A DNA stretch of 64,000 bases. It comes from Sediminispirochaeta smaragdinae DSM 11293. GTDB lineage: Bacteria; Spirochaetota; Spirochaetia; DSM-16054; Sediminispirochaetaceae. The stretch lies in contig NC_014364.1 of the NCBI RefSeq assembly GCF_000143985.1, forward strand, positions 2,728,001 to 2,792,000, written 5' to 3'. Numbering within the stretch: the first letter of the stretch is position 1; each line of letters opens with the position of its first letter. The position numbers and the translations under genes are program-made. Below are positions 1 through 7,939 of this stretch, piece after piece. The notes beneath the pieces were generated by a model. That model saw only the letters and a program-made list of their open reading frames with translations. It did not search any database and had not been told where the DNA came from.

Positions 1-890
1 AACATGGACAGTAATGTTTCGGGCTGTAATATCCTATTGGATTTGCCGGCGCTACAATTCAGTAATTCTCTTAGAAAAGTATCCATATCCACTGCGGACA
101 GAAGTATCGAGCCCGCGGGAATATCCTTGATAAACCACATGAGGTCTTCCGGTTCTCCCCTTGTAAATCCTCCTGATACATTGGGCTCGTCTTTTGAAGA
201 AAGCATGACAAGGGAATCATGCATGCCAAGAGGGGTAAAAATATGATCCGTGATATATTCTTCGTAAGTAGATCCTGAAACTCTTCCAATCAACTCTCCC
301 AAAAGACTGAAACCGGAGTTGTTATAAGCAAAGACAGTACCGCTGTCCCATACCATATACTCTTCAGAAAGCATGTTGGAGGTATCCATAAACGCATCGG
401 GATCCGGGGCCTCCAGGGTAAAGTCCTTGAAGTATGCACTGGGGAGTCCTGAATGGTGAGTAAGAAGATTCCGGATTGTAATTTCCTTATTTACGGTTCC
501 AAAGGATTTTGGGTGAAACTCCGGAAGATATGTCCTGATATCGGCATCAAGATCAATTGTGCCATTTTCTTCCAATTGCATTATGGCAATAGCCGTAAAG
601 ATTTTGGTAACGGAACCAATCTGAAATAATGTATGCTCGGTCACGGGCAGCTGTTCGGGAACTGTTTCCCGGAGCCCGAATCCTCTGGTCACAATAGACT
701 GATCACCGTATACTACCGCGGCTGTAAGCCCGGTAATTCCCTGTTTGTCTATCCGACTTTGTATCAGCTGTTCCACTACCTGCGCTTTGTCTTTCTTCGC
801 AGAAGAACTGACACAGCTTACAGACGATATAAGAATGATCAAAAAAAAGATCAATCTAAAAAATACGACACCATGTTTAATGTCTTTCAT
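1..890 (-). CDS. Beta-lactamase-family serine hydrolase lipoprotein (3' end outside window)
   Basis: This is a class C beta-lactamase/penicillin-binding-type serine hydrolase, probably anchored on the outer face of a membrane. Reading leftwards from ATG at 890, preceded by AAGGAG, the protein opens with a hydrophobic leader ending in a lipobox (SSVSC, Cys26). The family nucleophile motif is visible as S93-V-T-K96, and a Y-N-N match to the YxN motif follows near residue 173. Such proteins hydrolyse peptides, esters or beta-lactams; the substrate cannot be told. The frame is open to base 1, so the C-terminal part, including the expected KTG/HxG motif, lies outside the window. Family is confident, exact function unknown. 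Confidence 0.88.
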   Translation of the reverse strand, partial: MKDIKHGVVFFRLIFFLIILISSVSCVSSSAKKDKAQVVEQLIQSRIDKQGITGLTAAVVYGDQSIVTRGFGLRETVPEQLPVTEHTLFQIGSVTKIFTAIAIMQLEENGTIDLDADIRTYLPEFHPKSFGTVNKEITIRNLLTHHSGLPSAYFKDFTLEAPDPDAFMDTSNMLSEEYMVWDSGTVFAYNNSGFSLLGELIGRVSGSTYEEYITDHIFTPLGMHDSLVMLSSKDEPNVSGGFTRGEPEDLMWFIKDIPAGSILLSAVDMDTFLRELLNCSAGKSNRILQPETLLSM

Positions 891-1017
891 ACAATTATTA
901 CTCCTTAAGAATTAAAATTTTCATTTTAAAAGTAGGCTTAAAGAGTGTGGAAAGTAATCATCCGTTGTATGAGAAAGGAGGTATTTTTAGGATGATTTTT
1001 GTATGACTTGGTTGTTT

Positions 1018-1890
1018 TTACTTCGTAACAAGCGTATGAAGCCCGGATTTTCCCTGTGAACCCGTTTTTTTGTAAATTCGGGAAACATGAGTTTTAACCG
1101 TAGGCATAGTGATCCCCAGATGAAAGGCAATTTCTTTATAAGAATAGGATTTAAGAAGAAGTTCTGTAACTTCTGCTTCCCGCTTGGTTAGATTAAACTT
1201 TTCCTGAATATCGATTAGGGAGACCTTTCCATCCTTTTTTCTCTGCACAAGGTAAGAAATAGAAAAGATCATACTTGATATGGTTAAGAAAAGATAAAAA
1301 TTGGCATCGGCAAAATGGATAAAAAAATCGGGAATGGCAAAGCGCTGTAGTATTATGAGAAGAATATTCCCTCCGAATCCTATTAGTCCTGCAATCTGAA
1401 TCTTTCGTATAAATGGGTTGTCAATCTTAATGGTAAGAAGATAACACCAGAGGAAGACCGGACTAAAATATATTATTAAATCCCAAACAGGTCTTCTTTG
1501 AGCGCCGGGGAACATATGTATTACATCTATAACTATAACGAAAAAAACAACAAATACGGCCCTGCAAAGTATACCAAATACTGAGTACCTGGGAGTTCCT
1601 AAAGATTCAATAAAAAGCAAAGAGACGTAGAAAGTAGCTATGGCGGAAAGAACCTGGATCAATAGGAATATGCCTGAAACGATAGAGGATGTACTAAAAG
1701 CTTTAACCTCATTTACATATCCAAGAATTCCCATAAGATAGTTTAACGAAACTGTTATAACAATCATAAGGGCAAATCGCAGACGTTTGGAGCGGGGAAA
1801 CACAGAGCATAAGTAGAATAATATGATAAGTGCACCTGAACCAGCAGATATTGCAAAAACTTGAAGAATAAAATCAGAAAAGTGGTCCAT
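1018..1890 (-). CDS. Membrane-bound LuxR-type transcriptional regulator
   Basis: The 290-residue protein has about six to seven hydrophobic segments over its first 215 residues and a C-terminal LuxR/GerE helix-turn-helix at roughly residues 230-285 (LTKREAEVTELL, followed by SYKEIAFHLGITMPTVKTHV). This architecture is a membrane sensor fused to a DNA-binding domain. No receiver domain is present, so control by a partner kinase is not suggested. The neighbouring serine hydrolase gene points the same way, with about 130 bases between them, so joint transcription is possible. No clear Shine-Dalgarno precedes the ATG. Ligand and targets are unknown. Confidence 0.85.
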   Translation of the reverse strand: MDHFSDFILQVFAISAGSGALIILFYLCSVFPRSKRLRFALMIVITVSLNYLMGILGYVNEVKAFSTSSIVSGIFLLIQVLSAIATFYVSLLFIESLGTPRYSVFGILCRAVFVVFFVIVIDVIHMFPGAQRRPVWDLIIYFSPVFLWCYLLTIKIDNPFIRKIQIAGLIGFGGNILLIILQRFAIPDFFIHFADANFYLFLTISSMIFSISYLVQRKKDGKVSLIDIQEKFNLTKREAEVTELLLKSYSYKEIAFHLGITMPTVKTHVSRIYKKTGSQGKSGLHTLVTK

Positions 1891-2226
1891 AGGTAATATT
1901 ATATCCTCTTACTATTAATATTGCTATCAAATCGGCATTAGAATTGTGTCTTGTTTTCAGGAACCTTTAAAAGTTTTTGTAAAGGCCTTTGCTGGCTTGT
2001 TTCTGGAATTGATATTATTTATAGAGAGAAATGCTATTGGCCGGGACTCCTTTTAGCCCCCCCCTTTTATGGAGTGACAAGTTGTTTGTGTGGGTTCTCT
2101 ATCAAGTATTTGGACCGGTGTTTTGCTTATGATTTAAGACCGCTTTTTTATCTATTTTCCCTTAACGATCACATGCAGTTCTCCATAGTTTCTTTCTGTA
2201 TTGCCGTATATGGCTCTGTAACCGAT
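1891..2226. other. Intergenic stretch without recognisable gene
   Basis: No credible gene was found on either strand. A plus-strand open frame crosses it but has no ribosome binding site, has irregular composition and runs over a C-homopolymer near 2060. It also overlaps the better-supported small minus-strand gene next door. Confidence 0.5.
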
Positions 2227-2457
2227 TCAATAATCTTTTGGTTTCACATCGGAAGGAAGGAGGGCCGTGACCTTTTTGGGAGTAATCCTGACAATATCCA
2301 AAGGAATAGACTTTTTATCTGAACCCATTAATACCAGTTTGTAATCGGCTTCGTATTTATATATTTTAAAACCGCTTCCCCTAAGTTCAAAAGCACCGTG
2401 TGCTGACAATTCTGATAACCGAAAATCCTCTGTGAAAAAACCTTTCTGTTTCGACAT
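2227..2457 (-). CDS. Small hypothetical protein, 76 aa
   Basis: The short frame is preceded by a strong AGGAGG seven bases before the ATG at 2457, which is the main reason to call it. The product is soluble, mildly basic and lacks a signal peptide or membrane segment. The sequence alternates charged and beta-prone stretches (residues about 28-66), compatible with a small beta domain. I do not recognise the family. It stands alone: the next gene on the same strand lies about 340 bases downstream, and a decayed GH114-like gene lies to its right on the other strand. Confidence 0.6.
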   Translation of the reverse strand: MSKQKGFFTEDFRLSELSAHGAFELRGSGFKIYKYEADYKLVLMGSDKKSIPLDIVRITPKKVTALLPSDVKPKDY

Positions 2458-2686
2458 ATTATACCTCCTGGATAATAGAAGAATAGCAGATTTTATACTT
2501 TATGAAATTTATGGATTTTTTAGATATATACTAGTTTTTGATTAATGTTTGGTAATTCTTATAGTATCAAAGGCTATCTATAGGTAGTAGAACTTAAAAA
2601 GCTTCGCATATTTCATAGTTTTGATCTTAACTATGCACTATGGTGACTATGCTACTGAAATATTTTTGCATATGAAAGGACGAATA

Positions 2687-3527
2687 ATGAATAGATTCCT
2701 CTATATACTCTATCCTTGTGTGGTCTTCTTATGTTGTTATCGGGCTGTGGTAATGGTAGTACAGATTCTATTTGGGATGATCCTGATGATTATCGCCAGG
2801 CAATGCGAGGGTTTGTTGAGGAGATCAGTAGCTATGCAAAAGAATTAGATTCTGACTTCATCATAATTCCCCAGAACGGACATGTATTACCGAGGCTAAC
2901 GTAGCTACACCCGTTAGTGATAGAGATGAAATGATTTCATTCATGGATATTGCCGAGGCCAATGATGTAGAAGTTCTGACAACTGATTACTGTTGGGATA
3001 CTAGTAAAATGGATGACTCATATAGCAAAAATGCTGCAAAGGGGTATATTTCTTTTGCTGCTGAGCAAAGAGAATTGGATGCCATCCCGATATATCCTAG
3101 TGACCCTTACAATATGAATGAGTCAAGTATTATAAATCTTTCGAACGCAAAAAATTTCTTATATTTAATAAACCCTTCGGACAATGAAAGTGATTTTCCG
3201 AATACGGCTACATTTTTAAGTGTTCTTCAGGCGAGTAATTACGATGTTCTGCTTATCGATTTGTTTTTTGATGGGACAGAGGAAAGTGAGCTTTCTGCTT
3301 CTGAGGTAGCTGCATTAAGAGCGAAAGCGAATGGAGGAAGTAGAATCGTACTTGCATATATGAGCATAGGTGAGGCTGAAGACTATAGGTATTACTGGAA
3401 GAGCTCATGGAACGAGGATAATGATAAGCCGGTTATGAATACTTTGAAGATCAATAGTGCACCCAAAATGGGTATGCCCTATATCCGATTCTGGCTCAAA
3501 ACACCAGCGAAACTGCTTTTGTTCTAA
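2687..3527 (+). pseudogene. Broken GH114-like (endo-alpha-1,4-polygalactosaminidase-type) lipoprotein gene
   Basis: Three frame segments join into one protein. The ATG at 2687 (AAAGGA upstream) starts a signal peptide. The frame then shifts near 2716 into LLMLLSGC, a lipobox, and shifts again near 2888 into the frame that runs to 3527. Each shift fits loss of one base. The last segment carries family features of TM1410/GH114 proteins (KNFLYLINPS, YDVLLIDLFFDG, ANGGSRIVLAYMSIGEAEDYR). After about residue 240 the family resemblance stops and a short unrelated tail follows, so the C-terminal part is missing. Intact relatives are thought to cleave galactosaminoglycans outside the cell. The gene is almost certainly inactive unless the shifts are assembly errors. 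Confidence 0.8.
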
Positions 3528-3540
3528 CCCATAAAGGCAA

Positions 3541-4452
3541 TCACCATTGTGAGAATACGGCATCACTTTCAAGCTGTTCTTCTATGCCATCTTCAAGCAA
3601 AGGGAAGAAATCAAGACCGGTTGCCTCTTCTACCTGATCAACTGAAACGGCAAAATCGGAAAGGGGCTCGCTGCTCGATTCATTCGGGAGAATAAAACCT
3701 ATATAGCCTTGAGGTCAGGCTCTACATAATCAAGCAAGACTTTGTAATACCTTTTCGGCACACTGACGCCATTTCCACCGATCGTCTGATAAGGTCCGTC
3801 AGTCAGTATCGGTCCGGTAACAACGCAAACGGCCCGCTCTGCCGTGGCTTCATCGCGAACCCATTCTTCAAGTGTTTTCCATATGCCACGATTTAAAGCC
3901 AGGAGCCTGCGGAGACATGTTTGAGAGATAGAATGAGTCGTTCATCGATGCCCTGAACCTTTATAATCAGATATAATCAGATAATGAGGCCGAACCGGTT
4001 ACAATATCAGAATCAGCTCGGAAATTGTCATTTCGATCGAAATTTCCGGCGACTTCCTCCGCTGTCAGAACATAAGCAACCCATACTGCTTGTTCGTTCT
4101 CTTCCGAGTATAAAAGGGAATAACCGGTATGATGAACAATCTTTACCGGGGTTTCGCAGTATGGAAGTGCGAGAGCTTCAAGATCAATCGAGCTATCTTG
4201 TGTGGTAGTATTTCCCAGGCTATTAGAGCTTACTAAGGTCGGTGGATTGCACCTGCTACATGGTTCATAGCCTTGTGCTATTGCTTCCGATGATGTAATC
4301 GGTATCTTTGAACTTCGGAGAGAAGAACAACCATCAAGGTGATACTTCATGCCCGATTTCGTGATGTAGACTATAAAATCTCCATTCTCAGAGAAAGCAA
4401 CGTCAGGAAGTAAAACCAAAAGGCATAGAACTACTGATATAATCCGTTTCAG
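3541..4452 (-). pseudogene. Broken secreted DNA/RNA non-specific endonuclease (NUC1 family)
   Basis: The frame starts at a CTG at 4452 after AGGAGAG, possibly a mutated ATG, and encodes a signal peptide. A Cys-rich segment (ITKSGMKYHLDGCSSL to PCSRCNPP) follows, of the kind fused to secreted nucleases, and then the nuclease domain start (VWVAYVLTAEEV). After LSDYI a stop interrupts. Downstream, SMNDSFYLSNMSPQAPGF, the FNRGIW region and PILTDGPY are recognisable but split: an extra A in AAAT at about 3890 and an extra TA at about 3705 shift the frame. The segment that should carry the catalytic DRGH motif is absent. Two exact tandem copies of ATAATCAGAT (3963-3982) sit at that junction. Loss of the active site makes inactivity likely even if the shifts were sequencing errors. 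Confidence 0.85.
3963..3982. repeat. Tandem 10-bp repeat at a gene deletion junction
   Basis: ATAATCAGAT occurs twice without spacing, exactly where the nuclease gene loses its catalytic segment. Repeat slippage or end joining may have produced the lesion; that is inference. Confidence 0.7.
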
Positions 4453-4556
4453 AAATCTCTCCTACTTTTTTGAGGAATTCACCGGTCCTTTCCTTGATTT
4501 ACGGTCATATCAGGTTCCATAATATCATAATTAAAGAAAAGAAAGGTCAATTTAAG

Positions 4557-4914
4557 ATGATTGAATTAGGCAATAGGCTCTACCTTTCAGGGGGAGCAGA
4601 CCCTACCCTGTCATGGCTCAACGGGAACCCAGGCTATGAAGTAACAGTGGCCGGTTACATGCCCAACCGAGGGAAAGAAACTGCGCTACTGGTAAAATTC
4701 GACGACTTCATCATTACTGAACACGGTCTTAAAAGGCTCTACGCCGTTCATTGAGTTGAGGTTAGAGGATACCACATGGCAGGAAGGCGCTATTGTCCAG
4801 ATAGAACTCTGCAATTTTCTGCCGGCCAAGAAGCCAAGACCTGAGCGCCAGTGTGGGCACTGGGTAGAAGCAAATGCGGTTGTAAATTTTAAAAAAACTT
4901 ATAAAGCCATATAA
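4557..4914 (+). pseudogene. Hypothetical small protein gene, probably split by a frameshift
   Basis: A 65-residue frame starts at ATG 4557 and ends with TGA at 4752-4754. One base later another frame (TTG 4756) stays open for about 52 codons to TAA near 4914 and reads like a natural continuation (GAIVQIELCNFLP, then CGHWVE). The two parts together would give a protein of about 118 residues, so a one-base lesion at 4751-4756 is likely. I do not recognise the family. A more degraded copy of the first part lies at about 6600-6790, with matching words such as CTGTCATGG and TCAACGG. No strong ribosome binding site is seen. Confidence 0.5.
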
Positions 4915-5056
4915 GAATCCCTAAAAGGCATTTCCAGGAGAATTTCGCGTTACCACTTACGTGACCCAAATAAGCCCGTAAAAAGAGTTTTATAGTGTTG
5001 CTAACCAACAAGTAAACCGTTATACTACGCTATATGTGGTGTATATTTATTTTTCG

Positions 5057-5082
5057 ACCTGGTTCAAATCCAGTATCGCCCA
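5057..5082 (+). tRNA. tRNA 3'-end remnant (T arm and acceptor 3' strand only)
   Basis: CCTGG-TTCAAAT-CCAGT (5058-5074) has the invariant T-loop form GG-TTCAAAT-CC. It is followed by ATCGCCC and a discriminator A (5075-5082). An intact tRNA would need GGGCGAT some 65-80 bases upstream; none is present, and no D or anticodon arm is seen. An intrinsic terminator follows at once, as after real tRNA genes. This is the pattern left at one edge of an element integrated into a tRNA 3' end. The amino acid identity cannot be read. Confidence 0.6.
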
Positions 5083-5104
5083 TGAGTAAATCGTTACAAT
5101 ATAA

Positions 5105-5146
5105 AAAAAACACTATTCCTTGAAAGCGAGGGAATAGTGTTTTTTT
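5105..5146. terminator. Bidirectional intrinsic terminator
   Basis: CACTATTCC (5111-5119) pairs perfectly with GGAATAGTG (5131-5139) around an 11-base loop. An A run precedes and a T run follows, so it can work on both strands. It lies just after the tRNA remnant. A decayed copy is at 7062-7093. Confidence 0.85.
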
Positions 5147-5239
5147 ATAGTCTTTTCTTTTGTACCTGATTTGTACCATTTTCGCGGTTTCTCTCTTTCA
5201 TAACTAGTAAACGGTACGCAGAAATACAAAGACTTAATC

Positions 5240-5440
5240 TCAAGAAATACATTTTGCCATCGAATCTACGAAAACTCGGTAGCGCTTAGAAAGTTTCGCA
5301 CTTTTAGATTTGGTCCTCAAGTGGATCTCTCTCATGATCCTTTCCATTGGATTATTGGTCCTGATCCTTCTCCAGTGCCGCTACTCCTCTTAAAAGTGCT
5401 GAGTTCCGCATAATAGGGCGCTCTTTGTGGACAAGGCTTA
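5240..5440 (-). pseudogene. IS256/Mutator-family transposase C-terminal remnant
   Basis: Read leftwards from about 5377, the sequence gives HWRRIRTNNPMERIMREI and then ends at TGA 5242-5240, about 20 codons later. The RTNNPxERxNREI-type stretch is characteristic of the C-terminal part of IS256-family DDE transposases. Upstream, a shifted frame still shows an YYA-like piece (about 5420), as expected before HWRRIR. The rest of the transposase and its terminal inverted repeats were not found. This is a dead fragment and a sign that mobile DNA has passed through the region. Confidence 0.75.
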
Positions 5441-5567
5441 TTATAGAATGTCTTCATTATAATTTTGTCAGACGAAGCTGGCAAGATTGTGATTAAAATG
5501 TAATAATCTGGAATCGGTTGCTTGACTGAAACCATAAGAACAAACACCACAGGAGAAAAAGAAGAAC

Positions 5568-6539
5568 ATGCAAAAGGGCCGAATCAAAAAGTTCTTTGTA
5601 AGTGCTTTTATCTTGGCAGCGGGAATTAGCAGTGGTTTTGCAGAAACATATTGCAATACGCTGCTTGCATGGAATGACGTGCAAAATAGCCACTATGGTA
5701 CATACACAAAAGATGACACAACGCAGATTGTGACCGACAAAAATCTAAATGTCCGTAGCGGCCCCGATACCAATTATGAAAAATTGTTTCAGCTGAATGC
5801 CGGCAACAAAGTAGTGGTACTTGAAAAGACCGATGCAACATTCAAGGCGGAAGGTGCCGTTGCTTATTGGTATAAGATTGAATGTGATAAAGGCTCCGGT
5901 TATTTATGTGCGCGTTGGCTGAGTAATAACTGGGCGCAGGGAGACATTGACGGAGACGGAGACGGAGAAAACGAATATCTTGCTGTTCAATTTTTTAATA
6001 ACATTCCACCTGAGTGCGACCACCCCGAAGACGATGGTTATTCATGTTGGATTAGCAGCTGCATGTATATTGATGATGAGGTGGTAAGCATTCAAAAAGA
6101 AGTCCCCGTAGATAAAGAACGCAGTGATGAAATCCTTGGTCTTGACGGATTTTACGTCGTTGAAAATGCCGGCCTTAATCCCGCCGTTTCTGTTATTGCC
6201 GTTATGAGCTCGGCACACTACGGTGCAGGTTTCTATCAAGAAATCCAATTGTATTATTATAAACCAGAATCAAAAACTTTTGAGAAAATAACACAGTTTC
6301 ATGGCGGCTGGGAAGGATATGACGGTAATTATGCCACAGTATATTTTCCGAGCGGTAGGTTGGAACTCTTTTCTGAACCGGTTACATGTATAAGCTCCGA
6401 ACATGGAGAGAGAAATCATCTACTGATTAATAAACGTCATTTTAAGGGAGGCTTGCAGGATGTGCCGTCTCCGTCAGACAATGATGAAAATGAAGACTGG
6501 ATTTGGAACGGTGAAGTGTTCCTTAGAAACGAGAGATAG
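5568..6539 (+). CDS. Secreted SH3b-domain protein with Asp-rich motif
   Basis: The 323-residue product starts with a signal peptide (residues 1-25, ending GFAE). A bacterial SH3 domain follows at about residues 50-120 (NLNVRSGPDTNYEKLF, later YWYKIECDKGSGYLCARWL); such domains bind peptides or cell-wall material. Directly after it comes DIDGDGDGENEY, a calcium-loop-like motif of the FG-GAP/VCBS type. The remaining 185 residues match nothing I recognise. AGGAG lies 12 bases before the ATG. It sits between an IS256 remnant and a decayed repeat copy, so it may be recently acquired cargo. Extracytoplasmic location is likely; function unknown. Confidence 0.75.
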   Translation: MQKGRIKKFFVSAFILAAGISSGFAETYCNTLLAWNDVQNSHYGTYTKDDTTQIVTDKNLNVRSGPDTNYEKLFQLNAGNKVVVLEKTDATFKAEGAVAYWYKIECDKGSGYLCARWLSNNWAQGDIDGDGDGENEYLAVQFFNNIPPECDHPEDDGYSCWISSCMYIDDEVVSIQKEVPVDKERSDEILGLDGFYVVENAGLNPAVSVIAVMSSAHYGAGFYQEIQLYYYKPESKTFEKITQFHGGWEGYDGNYATVYFPSGRLELFSEPVTCISSEHGERNHLLINKRHFKGGLQDVPSPSDNDENEDWIWNGEVFLRNER

Positions 6540-6599
6540 TATGTACGTTTCATGCATACCTGTGAATCACATATACTAGCACTATCCGGTAAGCAGCGG

Positions 6600-7112
6600 A
6601 AAGAGGCTCACCGCTCGATCTTCGGGAGAGCATCCCCTACCCCTGTCATGGATCAACGGAAAACCAGGTTATGAGAGTTATGAGATACCGTGGCCGTTTA
6701 CAGCCTGACCGGAGAAGAACACCGCGCTGTCGGACCAATTCGGGGACTTCATCACCGCTGAACATGGAATTACTGGGTTATACCGGTAAGCGGATGGCCT
6801 ACCATAACATTGGCTTTTACCTGTAGGAAAATGCCAAAAGCAAGAATAATGCATCCTAAAATCACGATAAGGAATTTGATGATATACGATGGTAAAATCA
6901 TTCTTTCAAATATTCTTATTCCGAGATCGATGAAGACACCAAAAGTTGGCCAGCAAGGATTTGTGCTAAGATACTCATCTTAAATTCTCTACCCAGGATT
7001 ATTATCTCAAACAGCAAAAATATTACCACTTACGTGACCAGAATAAGACCGCAAAAGGAAAGATATGCCTTGAAAGCAAAGGGATAGTATTTTTTTATAT
7101 TCTTTTCTTTAC
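6600..7112. repeat. Copy 2 of the duplicated module, degraded
   Basis: Bases 6600-6790 resemble the small gene at 4557-4754 (shared CCTGTCATGG, TCAACGG, AGGTTATGA-like and GACTTCATCA words) but no frame survives. TACCACTTACGTGACC recurs at about 7023, and the terminator block recurs at 7062-7100 with broken pairing. The tRNA remnant present in copy 1 is missing. The YczE-like gene fragment on the other strand lies between the first two blocks. Confidence 0.6.
6784..6980 (-). pseudogene. Fragment of a YczE/YitT-type membrane protein gene
   Basis: Leftwards from 6943, the frame reads FGVFIDLGIRIFERMILPS, then a hydrophobic helix (FLIVILGCIILAFGIFLQV) and KANVMVGHPLT. This resembles the second and third membrane segments of YczE/YyaS-family proteins. 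The upstream piece starting ATG 6978 (MSILAQILAGQ) is one frame away, so a frameshift near 6943 joins them. About 60 of the usual 200 residues remain. It is a gene remnant with no expected function. Confidence 0.55.
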
Positions 7113-7840
7113 AATTTAAGCCTATTTTTTATGTTTTTTATTGGTTTTAGAATTTTCTCTCTATGCTCGCTTAACCTTTTGTTCAGCAACAAGCCACTTT
7201 CACCATTAAACGGGAGTAAAAAATGGGTCCGGTTTTTGATACCTTGTTCAAAACGGTCGCGTAGTTCGATCTTCAATCTCTCATACTCTACGTGCCACTT
7301 ATGGCCGCTAGCAATAACCGACATCTTGATTCGATTTGCAAGGTTGAATGATACAACTACATCAACACCGAAAACGCCAAAAAAGATTCCCACAAAGAAG
7401 ACTAAATCATAACGGATTAATAGTGAAACGATATTTTCTTTTAGTACAGGATAAATAAGATAGTAAAAAAATGTTCCGATAAGGGTCCAGAGGAAACTAT
7501 AAAAGGGGCAAACAAGCCCCATTATATTTAGTTTTTTTTGTCTGTAATCCCACAATCGAATCTTAAAGAAATTTAAGAAAAAGAGTCCTGTGAAAAACTC
7601 AAGTGTAGTAAGAGATAACAGGAAAATAGGAATCAGGTATACAATGTCGATCTTCAAAGAAGATAGGAAATAGAGAACAATTGTACCAAAACCATATAAG
7701 GGAAGCCAGGGGCCGTTAAGAAAACCCGGATTTATCCATCTTTTGGCTAAACCAAAATATCTTCGCCACAATAGCTCTATGCACCAACCGAAAATTGTTC
7801 CGCACATAAATAAGAATGTCAGCTTTATAGTAAATTCCAT
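7109..7840 (-). CDS. Putative ABC transporter permease-like membrane protein (CmpB family, PF06541)
   Basis: The 243-residue protein has five to six hydrophobic segments in the first 165 residues and a charged cytoplasmic tail. The family hallmark near the N-terminus is present: GWCIELLWRRYFG followed by KRWINPGFLNGPWLPLYG. Proteins of this family are annotated as ABC permeases, but transport has rarely been shown. No ATP-binding partner is adjacent. The gene ends at the edge of the repeated module copy 2, whose decayed terminator may once have served as its terminator. Family assignment is good; function is tentative. Confidence 0.75.
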   Translation of the reverse strand: MEFTIKLTFLFMCGTIFGWCIELLWRRYFGLAKRWINPGFLNGPWLPLYGFGTIVLYFLSSLKIDIVYLIPIFLLSLTTLEFFTGLFFLNFFKIRLWDYRQKKLNIMGLVCPFYSFLWTLIGTFFYYLIYPVLKENIVSLLIRYDLVFFVGIFFGVFGVDVVVSFNLANRIKMSVIASGHKWHVEYERLKIELRDRFEQGIKNRTHFLLPFNGESGLLLNKRLSEHREKILKPIKNIKNRLKL

Positions 7841-7939
7841 AGGCTACTTTAATCTGTGGAAAGGAAAAAGTAAATAACGAGGTTTTATCCTATTACCAGA
7901 GAGTGCTGCGTAGATGAGAGCCTCACCATTGTTACCCAA

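Larger units (their letters stand above)
4557..5163. repeat. Copy 1 of a duplicated module (small gene, TACCACTTACGTGACC, terminator)
   Basis: Three blocks appear in the same order here and at 6600-7112: the small hypothetical gene, a conserved stretch starting TACCACTTACGTGACC (about 4952 here, 7023 in copy 2), and a terminator block containing CCTTGAAAGC followed by GGATAGT or GAATAGT and TTTTTTTATA (5117-5150 here). Copy 1 also carries the tRNA 3'-end remnant between the last two blocks; copy 2 lacks it. Confidence 0.65.

Noticed and set aside
1951-2322. Plus-strand open frame of 123 codons
   Set aside because: No ribosome binding site, Cys/Phe-rich random-looking product, runs through a C homopolymer and overlaps the small gene with a good AGGAGG.
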